Source: JBCDBL01 sp039183635 (GTDB lineage Bacteria > Pseudomonadota > Alphaproteobacteria > Caulobacterales > Parvularculaceae). From it: DNA of 15,494 bases. The DNA is taken from assembly GCA_039183635.1 (NCBI GenBank), contig JBCDBL010000107.1:1-15494 (forward strand), read 5' to 3'. Made by a program: the position numbers and the translations under genes. Shown piece after piece: positions 5,975 to 13,673 of the stretch. Each line of letters starts with the position of its first letter. Positions within the stretch are counted from its first letter, which is position 1. Under the pieces are notes generated by a model. It had not been told where the DNA came from. It worked only from the letters and a program-made list of their open reading frames with translations, and did no database searches.

Positions 5975-8083
5975 ATGACTTCTGCCCTTGAAAAACCGGT
6001 GGACGCGCTGACCCGCGCCGAAGCGAAGGCTGAGCTGAAACGCCTCGCCGAGGAGATCGCCGAGCACGATAAAGCCTATTACGAAAAAGACGCCCCCGCC
6101 GTGTCGGACGCCGCCTACGACGCCTTGCGCCGCCGCAATGATCTGATCGAGGCGCGGTTCTCCGATCTTGTGCGCGCTGACAGCCCGTCGAAACGCGTCG
6201 GCGCCGCGCCGTCGGAGGCCTTTGACAAGGTGCGCCACGCCCGGCCCATGCTCTCCCTCGGCAATGTCTTCGAAGACGAAGAGCTTTATGAATTCGTCAA
6301 ACGCATACGGCGCTTTTTAGGTTTGGAGGAGGATGCCCCCCTCGGTTTCACTGCGGAGCCGAAAATCGACGGCCTGTCGGCGAGCCTGCGCTATGAAAAG
6401 GGCGTATTCGTTCTCGGCGCCACCCGCGGCGACGGGACCGAAGGGGAGAACGTCACCCAGAACCTGATGACCGTCGGTGATATTCCGAAAAAACTAAAAG
6501 GCGCGGCGCCAGACGTTCTGGAGGTGCGGGGCGAGATCTATATTTCCCATACGGATTTTATAGAAATGAACGTACGCCAGGAGGCGGACGGCAAGCCGCA
6601 ATACGCCAACCCCCGCAACGCTGCGGCGGGCAGCCTGCGCCAGATCGACCCGGCAGTGACCGCCGGCCGGCCGTTGAAATTCTTCGCCTACGCCTGGGGG
6701 GAGGTGAGCGCCCCCCTTGCCGAAACGCAATATGACGCCGTTCAGCGCCTGAAAAAACTCGGGTTCAAGACGAACGCGGATATGGCGCTGTGCGACCGCG
6801 TTGAGGAGATGCTCGCCGTTTACAGAGGGCTGGAGGGCAAGCGCGCCGATCTCGGTTATGACATTGACGGCGTCGTCTATAAGGCGAACCGTCTCGATTA
6901 CCAGGAGCGGCTCGGTTTTGTTTCCCGGGCGCCGCGGTGGGCCACGGCCCATAAATTCCCGCCGGAACAAGCGACAACGGTTCTGGAGGAGATTGACATT
7001 CAGGTGGGGCGCACGGGCGCGCTGACGCCGGTCGCGAAGCTCCGCCCCGTGACGGTGGGCGGCGTTGTGGTGTCGAATGCGACGCTTCACAATGAAGACG
7101 AAATCGCCCGAAAAGACGTGCGCGTCGGTGATACGGTCATTGTCCAGCGGGCCGGGGACGTCATTCCGCAAATTGTCCGCGCCATAGAGGACAAGCGCCC
7201 CAAACGCGCCAAACCTTATGTGTTTCCCACCGTTTGTCCGGTCTGCGGCAGCCACGCCGTGCGCGACATTAATCCGAAAACCGGTAAAGAGGACGTGGTG
7301 CGGCGCTGCACGGGCGGCCTCATTTGCTCCGCTCAGACGTTGGAGCGTCTGAAACATTTCGTCTCCCGCAACGCCCTCGATATTGAAGGGCTGGGCGCGA
7401 AACAAGCGGAGGCGTTCTATACGGACGGCCTGGTGAAAGAGCCGGCGGATATTTTTACGTTGAAGGCCCGGGATGAGGCGAGTTTAAAGCGTTTGAAGGA
7501 CCGCGAAGGCTGGGGCGCGACGTCAGCGCGAAACCTCTTCAACGCCATCGATGCGCGCCGAACGCCGGAGCTGCATCGTTTTATTTTCGCCCTGGGCGTC
7601 CGCCATGTGGGGGAGACGACGGCGCGCCTGTTCGCCACGACGTATGGCTCTTTTGAGGCGTTCATGACGGCTATGGCCGCCGCGGCGGACAAGGACGGCG
7701 CGGCGTATCAAGAACTGTTAGCCGTCGATGGCGTCGGCGAGACGGTGGCGAACGCTGTTGTCGAGTTTTTCAGCGAGCCTCATAATTTGGAGGCTGTCGA
7801 GCGCCTGCTCAAAGAGGTCGCGCCCCAGGAGGCGGAGGCGCCCGTCGCCGAGGGCGCCTTTTCCGGTAAAACGGTGGTGTTCACCGGCAAGCTGGAGCAG
7901 ATGTCCCGGGACGAGGCGAAGGCGAAGGCGCTCGCCCTCGGCGCGAAAGTCGCCGGCTCCGTTTCGGCGAAGACGGACTATCTGGTGGCGGGACCCGGGG
8001 CGGGCTCTAAGCTGAAAAAAGCCGAAGAGGCCGGCGTTGAGGTTCTGACAGAGGAAGAGTGGCTGGAGATGGCGCGGGGGTGA
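5975..8083 (+). CDS. ligA: NAD-dependent DNA ligase LigA
   Basis: This 702-residue enzyme seals nicks in DNA during replication and repair, using NAD+ as AMP donor. All domains are present. The N-terminal Ia domain (about 14-75) holds the YYEKDAPAVSDAAYD block. The adenylation domain has the catalytic lysine K130 in EPKIDG, followed by ATRGDGTEGENVTQN, EVRGEIYI and NPRNAAAGSLRQ. The OB fold is near VGRTGALTPVAKL. The zinc finger cysteines are C421, C424, C445 and C451. The helix-hairpin-helix domain spans about 460-600, and the C-terminal BRCT domain about 626-702. The frame is open into recN, but the ATG at 5975, seven bases after the recN stop, gives the normal N-terminus. It has no clear Shine-Dalgarno, so translational coupling to recN is likely. 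Confidence 0.98.
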   Translation: MTSALEKPVDALTRAEAKAELKRLAEEIAEHDKAYYEKDAPAVSDAAYDALRRRNDLIEARFSDLVRADSPSKRVGAAPSEAFDKVRHARPMLSLGNVFEDEELYEFVKRIRRFLGLEEDAPLGFTAEPKIDGLSASLRYEKGVFVLGATRGDGTEGENVTQNLMTVGDIPKKLKGAAPDVLEVRGEIYISHTDFIEMNVRQEADGKPQYANPRNAAAGSLRQIDPAVTAGRPLKFFAYAWGEVSAPLAETQYDAVQRLKKLGFKTNADMALCDRVEEMLAVYRGLEGKRADLGYDIDGVVYKANRLDYQERLGFVSRAPRWATAHKFPPEQATTVLEEIDIQVGRTGALTPVAKLRPVTVGGVVVSNATLHNEDEIARKDVRVGDTVIVQRAGDVIPQIVRAIEDKRPKRAKPYVFPTVCPVCGSHAVRDINPKTGKEDVVRRCTGGLICSAQTLERLKHFVSRNALDIEGLGAKQAEAFYTDGLVKEPADIFTLKARDEASLKRLKDREGWGATSARNLFNAIDARRTPELHRFIFALGVRHVGETTARLFATTYGSFEAFMTAMAAAADKDGAAYQELLAVDGVGETVANAVVEFFSEPHNLEAVERLLKEVAPQEAEAPVAEGAFSGKTVVFTGKLEQMSRDEAKAKALALGAKVAGSVSAKTDYLVAGPGAGSKLKKAEEAGVEVLTEEEWLEMARG

Positions 8084-8097
8084 AGCTTGTCGCCTGT

Positions 8098-8143
8098 CCT
8101 CCCCCGCCAAGCGGGGGAGGTGTCGGCGAAGCCGACGGAGGGG
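8098..8143. repeat. GC-rich double-hairpin repeat, left copy, behind ligA
   Basis: CCTCCCCCGC (8098-8107) pairs with GCGGGGGAGG (8111-8120) around CAA, a perfect 10-base-pair stem. It is followed directly by GTCGGC (8122-8127) with GCCGAC (8131-8136) around GAA, and then GGAGGGGG. Located 15 bases after the ligA stop, it probably also ends or protects the ligA transcript. The layout matches palindromic intergenic repeats that I recall from alphaproteobacterial genomes; copy number in this genome cannot be seen from one window. Confidence 0.7.
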
Positions 8144-8195
8144 GCCTTAGATGCGTCTGCAGATTGCCGATTTATGTATTTCAATCGTCATCGCC

Positions 8196-8240
8196 GCCCC
8201 CTTCGGCCCTTCGGGCCACTTCCCTCGCTTTGCGGGGGCA
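8196..8240. repeat. GC-rich double-hairpin repeat, right copy, inverted and diverged
   Basis: Read on the minus strand, this segment repeats the plan of the 8098-8143 element. CCCCCGC pairs with GCGAGGG around AAA (+ strand arms 8222-8228 and 8232-8238, with one wobble or mismatch). Then GGCCC (8205-8209) pairs with GGGCC (8213-8217) around TTC, and an AGGGGG run follows. The two copies face each other across about 50 bases between the convergent ligA and aminopeptidase genes. Confidence 0.55.
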
Positions 8241-8272
8241 GAAGAAAAAGGCGCGCCGTTAAAAGCTTCCCC

Positions 8273-10090
8273 TCAAATCTCCTCCGTCGCCTGGTGAAGC
8301 CAGTCGGAGACCGCTTCGGGCAGGCGCGGGGCCAAGGTCTCGCGCACCCGCACGTGGTAGGCGTTCACCCAGGCCAGTTCCTCCGCGCTTAACAGCGCCG
8401 GGTCGATCAGCGATCTGTCGAAGGGCGCGAGCGTGATTGTCTCAAATTCCATCATCTCCCGCTCTCCTCCCGGCACAGGGGCGAGGGGCGTGACGATGAC
8501 CAGATTTTCAATCCGTATGCCATATTCTCCGGTTTTATAGTATCCGGGCTCATTCGACAGGATCATACCTGGCAGCAAGGCTTGAGCGTGAGGGGCCTTG
8601 GCGATGCGCTGCGGTCCTTCATGGACGCCGAGATAGCTGCCGACGCCATGGCCCGTGCCGTGGTCATAGTCGAGCCCCGCCTCCCACAGCGGCAAGCGCG
8701 CGAAAGCGTCGATCTGCGCGCCGCTGGTCCCTTTCGGGAACCGCGCCGTGGCGATGGCGATATGGCCTTTCAGGACCCGGGTGAACCGGTCGCGCATTTC
8801 CGCCGTGGGATCGCCGACGGCGATAGTGCGCGTGATGTCCGTCGTTCCGTCCACATATTGTGCGCCGCTGTCGATGAGATAGAGGGCGCCCTGTTCAAGT
8901 TTGCGGTTCGTTTCCGTCGTCACGCGGTAATGGATGACCGCGCCGTTCGGCCCGGCGCCGGAAATGCTCTCAAAGCTGACGTCCTTAAGGTCGCCGCCGT
9001 CGGCGCGGAAATGCTCCAGTTTTTCCGCAGCGGAAATTTCGTCGACGCCGCCGCCGGGCGCGGTCTCGGACAGCCAGTGGAGGAACCGCGTCACGGCGAC
9101 CCCGTCGCGGATATGGGCGGTTCGCGCGCCGTCAAGCTCCGCCGTGTTCTTCAGCGCCCGGGGCAGCGCACAGGGGTCGTCCTGTTTCATCACCGTCGCG
9201 CCGGCGCTCTCCAACTCTTTGAAGAACCAGGCCGGCGCCAGGGCGGGGTCGAGGGAGACGCGGCGTTTTTGCGTCCCAAGCGTGCGCAATGCGTCGGCGA
9301 CCTCCGCCTCTGATCGTACACAGACGCTGTCGCCAAGATGCGCGGCGAGGCTGTTCGTCACCTTCTCCGGTGCGATGAACAGTTCCGCCGTTCCGTTAAC
9401 AGATAATATAGCCCGCCCAAGGGGCAGGGGCGTGTGGGCGACGTCTCCGCCGCGAATGTTGAAGAGCCAGGCGAGGGAGGCGGGGGAGGTGAGGACGACG
9501 GCGTCCGCGCCCTGACGCTTTAACGTCTCGGCGATCTGCGCCTGTTTGTCGGCGGCGCTTTCACCGGCGTAGGCGAGGTCGTGGGGCGTGATCTCGGCAG
9601 ACGGCGGCGCCGGCCGGTCCGCCCAGGCGGCGTCGACGGGATTGTCGCGTTGCGGAACAAGAACGACGCCGGACTTGGCCGCCGCTTTCTCCAGCGCCTC
9701 TAAGCCGCCGAGGGAGTGGAGCATCGGATCGTAGCCGATTTTCGCGCCTTTGGCCCCTTGAGTTTCAATCCATTTGGCCGGCGGCGTCTCAACAAGGTCT
9801 TCATAGGCGAACAGGGCGTCATCCACCTGGTCCCGCACCTGCAACGTGTAGCGCCCGTCGACGAAGATCACGGCTTTGTCCTGCATCACGATGGCGGCCC
9901 CGGCGGAGCCGGTGAAACCGCTCACCCAGGCGAGGCGTTCGGCCGAGGCCGGGGTATATTCGTTCTGGTATTCGTCCGTTTGGGGAACGATAAAACCGTC
10001 AAGTTCGCGTCGCTTCAACTCCGCACGCAACAGCGGCGCATGTTTGGAGGCGAAAGACCGGTCGGTGCGCGGTTCATAGGTTTGAAACAT
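8273..10090 (-). CDS. Aminopeptidase P family protein (M24B Xaa-Pro peptidase, 605 residues)
   Basis: This cytosolic metallopeptidase removes the N-terminal residue from peptides with proline in second position. It is the long, roughly 600-residue form. Two creatinase-like N-terminal domains (about 15-155 and 160-315) precede the pita-bread catalytic domain (about 320-545), and a C-terminal extension follows. The dinuclear metal ligands are all visible: D407 in LIDSGAQY, D418 in DGTTDITRT, H481 in HGTGHGVG, E514 in SNEPGYY and E528 in RIENLV. The conserved histidine H490 lies in GVHEGP. The start ATG at 10090 has only a weak GAGAGA upstream. It is the last gene of a minus strand series after uvrD and prmA, but a 210-base gap with its own inverted repeat suggests a separate promoter. 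Confidence 0.95.
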   Translation of the reverse strand: MFQTYEPRTDRSFASKHAPLLRAELKRRELDGFIVPQTDEYQNEYTPASAERLAWVSGFTGSAGAAIVMQDKAVIFVDGRYTLQVRDQVDDALFAYEDLVETPPAKWIETQGAKGAKIGYDPMLHSLGGLEALEKAAAKSGVVLVPQRDNPVDAAWADRPAPPSAEITPHDLAYAGESAADKQAQIAETLKRQGADAVVLTSPASLAWLFNIRGGDVAHTPLPLGRAILSVNGTAELFIAPEKVTNSLAAHLGDSVCVRSEAEVADALRTLGTQKRRVSLDPALAPAWFFKELESAGATVMKQDDPCALPRALKNTAELDGARTAHIRDGVAVTRFLHWLSETAPGGGVDEISAAEKLEHFRADGGDLKDVSFESISGAGPNGAVIHYRVTTETNRKLEQGALYLIDSGAQYVDGTTDITRTIAVGDPTAEMRDRFTRVLKGHIAIATARFPKGTSGAQIDAFARLPLWEAGLDYDHGTGHGVGSYLGVHEGPQRIAKAPHAQALLPGMILSNEPGYYKTGEYGIRIENLVIVTPLAPVPGGEREMMEFETITLAPFDRSLIDPALLSAEELAWVNAYHVRVRETLAPRLPEAVSDWLHQATEEI

Positions 10091-10186
10091 CTATTGTATC
10101 TCTCAATTGTCTTTCCACAAAGTAATATTGAAGCTTGTTTATGCTACGCCTTTGTTTTCATGGTGGAAGTGTGCCCGAGGAGCGGT

Positions 10187-10241
10187 CTGTGTCAAGGATG
10201 AAGCTGCTGCACGGCGGCGCACAGAGCCGTCCTTGATACAG
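10187..10241. repeat. 12-base inverted repeat between prmA and the aminopeptidase gene
   Basis: CTGTGTCAAGGA (10187-10198) and TCCTTGATACAG (10230-10241) are inverted copies with one mismatch, around 31 bases. On the minus strand the arm nearest the aminopeptidase gene contains TTGACA, identical to a -35 consensus, but no convincing -10 follows at 16-18 bases. No U run follows on either strand, so it is not a standard terminator. It could be a regulator-binding dyad or a structured leader for the aminopeptidase mRNA. Confidence 0.45.
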
Positions 10242-10300
10242 TCCTGTCCTTGGGCGATTGCGCCGCTGAGGAAAAAAGGAGGCATATGTGTAAAAGTGGA

Positions 10301-11203
10301 TTAGACTGCCCGCAAAACCAATGTCGGCCATGTGTCATGGGCGACCTCATCGACAAGCATGAAGCCTGCATTTTCATAGGCCGCCAGCACGTCCGCCCGT
10401 TGTTTCATGAGCAATCCGGCCAGAATGACGGTCGCGCCATCGTCTGCGTGGGCGCGCATGGGGGCGGCGAGGTCGACGAGAGGGCCGGCCAGAATATTGG
10501 CGAAGATAAGATCGAAGGGCGCCCTGGCGGCGATGTCGTCATGGGAAAAGCCGTCCGCGACGATGCAGCAGACCTTATCGCCGACGCCGTTGAGCGCGAC
10601 ATTCTCAGCAGCGATGTTGACGGAGGTCTCATCAATGTCGCTGGCGAGCACTGGCGCCCCCCAAACCTTCGCCGCCGCGGTGGCGAGAACGGCGGAGCCG
10701 GTTCCAAGGTCGAAGGGGTTTTGAAAACGTTCGGTCCCCGCCAGGCGGTCAATCGCGGCGAGGCAGCCTTCCGTCGTCGGATGATGCCCGGTGCCAAAGG
10801 CCTGATTGGCGTCAATGCGAATGGGAACGCACGATGCGTCCGCGGCGGATTGCGCCGCGGCTTTGTCGGCGTCATGGACGCCATAGAGCAGGAACCGGCC
10901 GATCCGCACAAGGCCGAGACCTTCAAGGGCGTGGGCGACCCAGTCCCGGTCTTCCAGCGTTTCCAAAACGCCGCCGCCGGGCCAGTCTGGAACGACCTCG
11001 GCCAGGGCGGCGTCCACGTTCTCGGTGTCGGGCGGGGTTTCGAAATAGGCCTCCAGGATCCAGCTGGTTTCATCGGCCTCCACATCGTCTTTTCTGAGGC
11101 TGACGGCGTCCGCCGGCGGCCACAGGGCCTCTGTGAGAAAGGCGTCGCCGCGTTCCAGAACAGCGCGGGACCCACGCCAAATGAGTTTTGCAGTATCCGG
11201 CAT
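10301..11203 (-). CDS. prmA: Ribosomal protein L11 methyltransferase PrmA
   Basis: This 300-residue SAM-dependent methyltransferase trimethylates lysines and the N-terminus of ribosomal protein L11 in other bacteria. The N-terminal substrate-recognition part (about 1-110) is followed by the linker block FGTGHHPTT at 136-144. The Rossmann methyltransferase fold then shows motif I DLGTGSAVLA at 165-174, the acidic ASDID at 187-191 and the catalytic-loop FANILAGPL at 234-242. It starts five bases after the stop of the uvrD-type helicase gene with a weak ribosome binding site, which fits translational coupling. Co-transcription with a DNA repair helicase means that SOS control of the helicase may reach prmA too (inference). 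Confidence 0.96.
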   Translation of the reverse strand: MPDTAKLIWRGSRAVLERGDAFLTEALWPPADAVSLRKDDVEADETSWILEAYFETPPDTENVDAALAEVVPDWPGGGVLETLEDRDWVAHALEGLGLVRIGRFLLYGVHDADKAAAQSAADASCVPIRIDANQAFGTGHHPTTEGCLAAIDRLAGTERFQNPFDLGTGSAVLATAAAKVWGAPVLASDIDETSVNIAAENVALNGVGDKVCCIVADGFSHDDIAARAPFDLIFANILAGPLVDLAAPMRAHADDGATVILAGLLMKQRADVLAAYENAGFMLVDEVAHDTWPTLVLRAV

Positions 11204-11208
11204 AAACG

Positions 11209-13530
11209 TCAGGTTTTTTCAACAAAGCTTTCCAGGACGCGCTTGGCGCCGGCTTTTTCAAAGTCCACGGCGAGCTTGTTGCCTTCTATGGCGCTGATCC
11301 GGCCGTATCCGAACTTTTGGTGAAAAATGCGCTCCCCGACGGCGTAGGCGGAGGCGTCGGGCGCGCTGGTGGTCATCAGCTCCGCCTTGCCTTCCAGCAG
11401 GGGCGGCGGGGCGGATTTGCGCGCTTTTGCGGCCCGGGCGCGCCGCCAGCCCGGATTGTCGTAATAGGTGTCCTCCTCCACGCGCGTGGCGTCGAACCGT
11501 GACAGGCCGGGCATGTTCGAGGCCGGGGCGCCGTAAAGGCCGGGCTCCGACACGATGTCGATATGTTGTTTCGGCAGCTCGTCGATGAAGCGGGAGGGGA
11601 TGGCGTTTTGCCATCGTCCGTAGACCTGCCGGTTGGCGGCGAAGAAAATGCGCGCCGACTCCATGGCCCGGGTGAGGCCCACATAGGCGAGGCGTCGTTC
11701 CTCTTCGAGGCCCTCCTGCCCCTTTTCGTCCACGGAGCGTTGGGAGGGGAAAATCCCTTCCTCCCATCCCGGCAGAAAGACTAAGGGAAACTCAAGGCCC
11801 TTGGCGGCGTGAAGAGTCATCAGGCTCACCCGGTCGCCGGAGCTGTCCTGGTCCAGCTCCATCACGAGGGAGACGTGGTCGAGATAGCCGGCGAGATTTT
11901 CAAACTCCCCCATGGCCTGGACAAGCTCTTTCAGGTTGTCGAGTTTCGAGCCGGCTTGGGGCGATTTGTCGTTTTTCCACATCTCCGTGTAGCCGGACTC
12001 ATCGAGAATCATTTCCGCGAGCTCCGTGTGCGGTATGTCGGCGGCGGCGAGGGTCCAGCGGTCCACGGCCTCGACGAAGCCGCGCAACGACTTGCGGGCC
12101 TGGGGACGCAGTTCGTCGGTCTCCAGCATCAGGCGGGCGGCGCGCATTAAAGATATGCTCTGCCCACGGGCGGTGAGGTGCAGCGTTTGCAACGCCTTAT
12201 CGCCAAGACCCCGGCGCGGCTTGTTGCAGATGCGCTCAAAGGACAGATCGTCGTCCTGGGATTTCACCAGCCGCAAATAGGCGTGGGCGTCGCGGATTTC
12301 CTCCCGTTCGAAAAAGCGGGGCCCGCCGATGACCCGGTAGGGCAGGCCGAGATGGATGAACCGTTCTTCAAAGGCGCGCATCTGGAACGAGGCGCGCACC
12401 AGCACGGCCATGTCCGACAGCTTCACGCCCTTGGCTTGCGCAGCCTCGATATCGTCGCCGATTTGCCGCGCCTCTTCGTCGGCGTCCCACACGCCGCGAA
12501 TCTGGACAGGATCGCCGTCCGGCTCCTCCGTCCACAGGGTTTTGCCGAGGCGGGATTTGTTCTCCGCGATAAGGCCCGAGGCGGCGGCGAGGATCGCCGG
12601 CGTCGACCGGTAATTGCGCTCCAGACGGATCACCGTCGCATCGGGAAAATCTTTTTCAAAGCGCAGGATGTTCTCCACCTCCGCCCCGCGCCAGCCATAG
12701 ATCGACTGGTCGTCATCGCCGACGCAGCAGATGTTGCGATGTTCCGCGGCCAGCAACCGCAACAACAGGTACTGGGCGACATTGGTGTCCTGATACTCGT
12801 CGACCAGTACATATTTGAAGCGCTGCTGATAGTCCGCCAGCACGTCCGGATGTGTCTGCAGGATCGTCACCACGTGCAGCAACAGATCCCCGAAATCGAC
12901 GGCGTTCAGGGTGCGCAACCGTTCGTGATAGATCCGGTAAAGCTCCCCGCCCCGACCGTTCGCAAACCCGCACTCATCTGGTGGCACCTTGCCAGGACTC
13001 ACCGCACGGTTTTTCCACCGGTCCAGCATGGAGGCGAACATGCGCGGCGGCCAACGCTTGGGGTCGATTCCTTCGACATCGATGATCTGCTTGATCAGCC
13101 GGATCTGGTCGTCGGTATCGAGGATCGTGAAGGAGGATTTCAACTCCACCAATTCCGCATGGCGGCGTAGGATCTTGACGCAGACCGAGTGGAATGTGCC
13201 GAGCCAGGGCATCCCCTCGACCGCCCCGCCGATCAGCCCGCCGACGCGGTTCTTCATCTCACGCGCCGCCTTGTTGGTGAAGGTCACGGCGAGGATCTGG
13301 GAGGGCCAGGCGCGCCGGGTATGGATCAGGTGCGCCAGCCGGGTGGTCAGGGCTTTGGTCTTGCCGGTGCCCGCCCCTGCGAGCAACAAAACCGGACCAT
13401 CGAGCGTCTCGACCGCCTCCCGCTGAGGCGGATTGAGGTCGCTCAGATAGGGCGACACACCCATCGCTTGCTGGGATAATGGCCGTTGCTCATAGGCCTC
13501 GAACGCGTCTTCTTCGGACATGTCATTCAT
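11209..13530 (-). CDS. uvrD: UvrD/PcrA-type superfamily 1A 3'-5' DNA helicase
   Basis: This 773-residue ATP-dependent helicase of nucleotide excision repair, mismatch repair and clearing of stalled replication shows all SF1A motifs. They are the Q motif LNPPQREAV (about 32-40), Walker A AGAGTGKT (51-58), motif Ia VTFTNKAAREM (82-92), motif II VDEYQDTN (243-250), motif III GDDDQSIYGWRGA (271-283) and motif IV NYRS (306-309). Motif V is TLHAAKGLEFP (572-582) and motif VI ERRLAYVGLTRA (611-622). The C-terminus (about 728-773, YAVGERIFHQKFGYGRI) matches the Tudor-like domain that binds RNA polymerase in UvrD/PcrA. The start at 13530 has only a weak AGGG upstream; M4 is an alternative. A LexA-type box lies 41 bases upstream. 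UvrD, PcrA and Rep cannot be firmly separated by eye, but the C-terminal domain favours UvrD/PcrA. Confidence 0.95.
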   Translation of the reverse strand: MNDMSEEDAFEAYEQRPLSQQAMGVSPYLSDLNPPQREAVETLDGPVLLLAGAGTGKTKALTTRLAHLIHTRRAWPSQILAVTFTNKAAREMKNRVGGLIGGAVEGMPWLGTFHSVCVKILRRHAELVELKSSFTILDTDDQIRLIKQIIDVEGIDPKRWPPRMFASMLDRWKNRAVSPGKVPPDECGFANGRGGELYRIYHERLRTLNAVDFGDLLLHVVTILQTHPDVLADYQQRFKYVLVDEYQDTNVAQYLLLRLLAAEHRNICCVGDDDQSIYGWRGAEVENILRFEKDFPDATVIRLERNYRSTPAILAAASGLIAENKSRLGKTLWTEEPDGDPVQIRGVWDADEEARQIGDDIEAAQAKGVKLSDMAVLVRASFQMRAFEERFIHLGLPYRVIGGPRFFEREEIRDAHAYLRLVKSQDDDLSFERICNKPRRGLGDKALQTLHLTARGQSISLMRAARLMLETDELRPQARKSLRGFVEAVDRWTLAAADIPHTELAEMILDESGYTEMWKNDKSPQAGSKLDNLKELVQAMGEFENLAGYLDHVSLVMELDQDSSGDRVSLMTLHAAKGLEFPLVFLPGWEEGIFPSQRSVDEKGQEGLEEERRLAYVGLTRAMESARIFFAANRQVYGRWQNAIPSRFIDELPKQHIDIVSEPGLYGAPASNMPGLSRFDATRVEEDTYYDNPGWRRARAAKARKSAPPPLLEGKAELMTTSAPDASAYAVGERIFHQKFGYGRISAIEGNKLAVDFEKAGAKRVLESFVEKT

Positions 13531-13570
13531 GGAAACACCCTACAGAGACACCTGCAAAAAAGCAAAAGAT

Positions 13571-13585
13571 GTTCGTGTTGTGTTC
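13571..13585 (-). promoter_or_regulatory. SOS (LexA) box upstream of uvrD
   Basis: GTTC-GTGTTGT-GTTC is a perfect match to the alphaproteobacterial LexA box GTTC-N7-GTTC (GAAC-N7-GAAC on the minus strand). It lies 41 bases upstream of the uvrD start, the normal place for a repressor site. An 8-base pattern like this is expected by chance about 0.5 times in a window of this size. The evidence is therefore the match together with its position before an SOS-type gene. Confidence 0.75.
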
Positions 13586-13588
13586 GAC

Positions 13589-13597
13589 TTATCCACA
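13589..13597 (+). promoter_or_regulatory. DnaA box
   Basis: TTATCCACA is a perfect match to the high-affinity DnaA box TTATNCACA. It lies three bases from the LexA box in the uvrD leader. A single box with no AT-rich unwinding region or further boxes does not make an origin. It may be a regulatory DnaA site or chance. Confidence 0.5.
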
Positions 13598-13608
13598 GGC
13601 GCCAACTG

Positions 13609-13635
13609 CTCGGTCCAGCGCAGCGACAGACCGAG
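13609..13635. other. Hairpin in the gap between the Rieske gene and uvrD
   Basis: CTCGGTC (13609-13615) pairs with GACCGAG (13629-13635) around 13 bases. It lies 38 bases after the stop of the Rieske gene. No U run follows on the minus strand, so it is a doubtful intrinsic terminator; it may be a 3' end structure of the Rieske mRNA. Confidence 0.35.
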
Positions 13636-13673
13636 CGCATGTGTTGTGAACGCGCACAGCTCGTGAACTCCGT

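Noticed and set aside
6494..7405. 303-codon minus strand frame inside ligA
   Set aside because: It is antisense to an intact ligA adenylation and OB region, with no recognisable domain.
10250..11323. 357-codon + strand frame, including an ATG at 10285 preceded by AAAGGAGG
   Set aside because: It is antisense to prmA, whose methyltransferase motifs are complete. The translated + product resembles no protein, and the SD-like sequence appears to be chance just past the prmA stop.
12178..13170. 330-codon + strand frame inside uvrD
   Set aside because: It is antisense to conserved helicase motifs, which fully explain the open frame.
13589..13635. Replication origin in the uvrD leader
   Set aside because: There is only one DnaA box, no AT-rich unwinding region, and no neighbouring origin-type genes.
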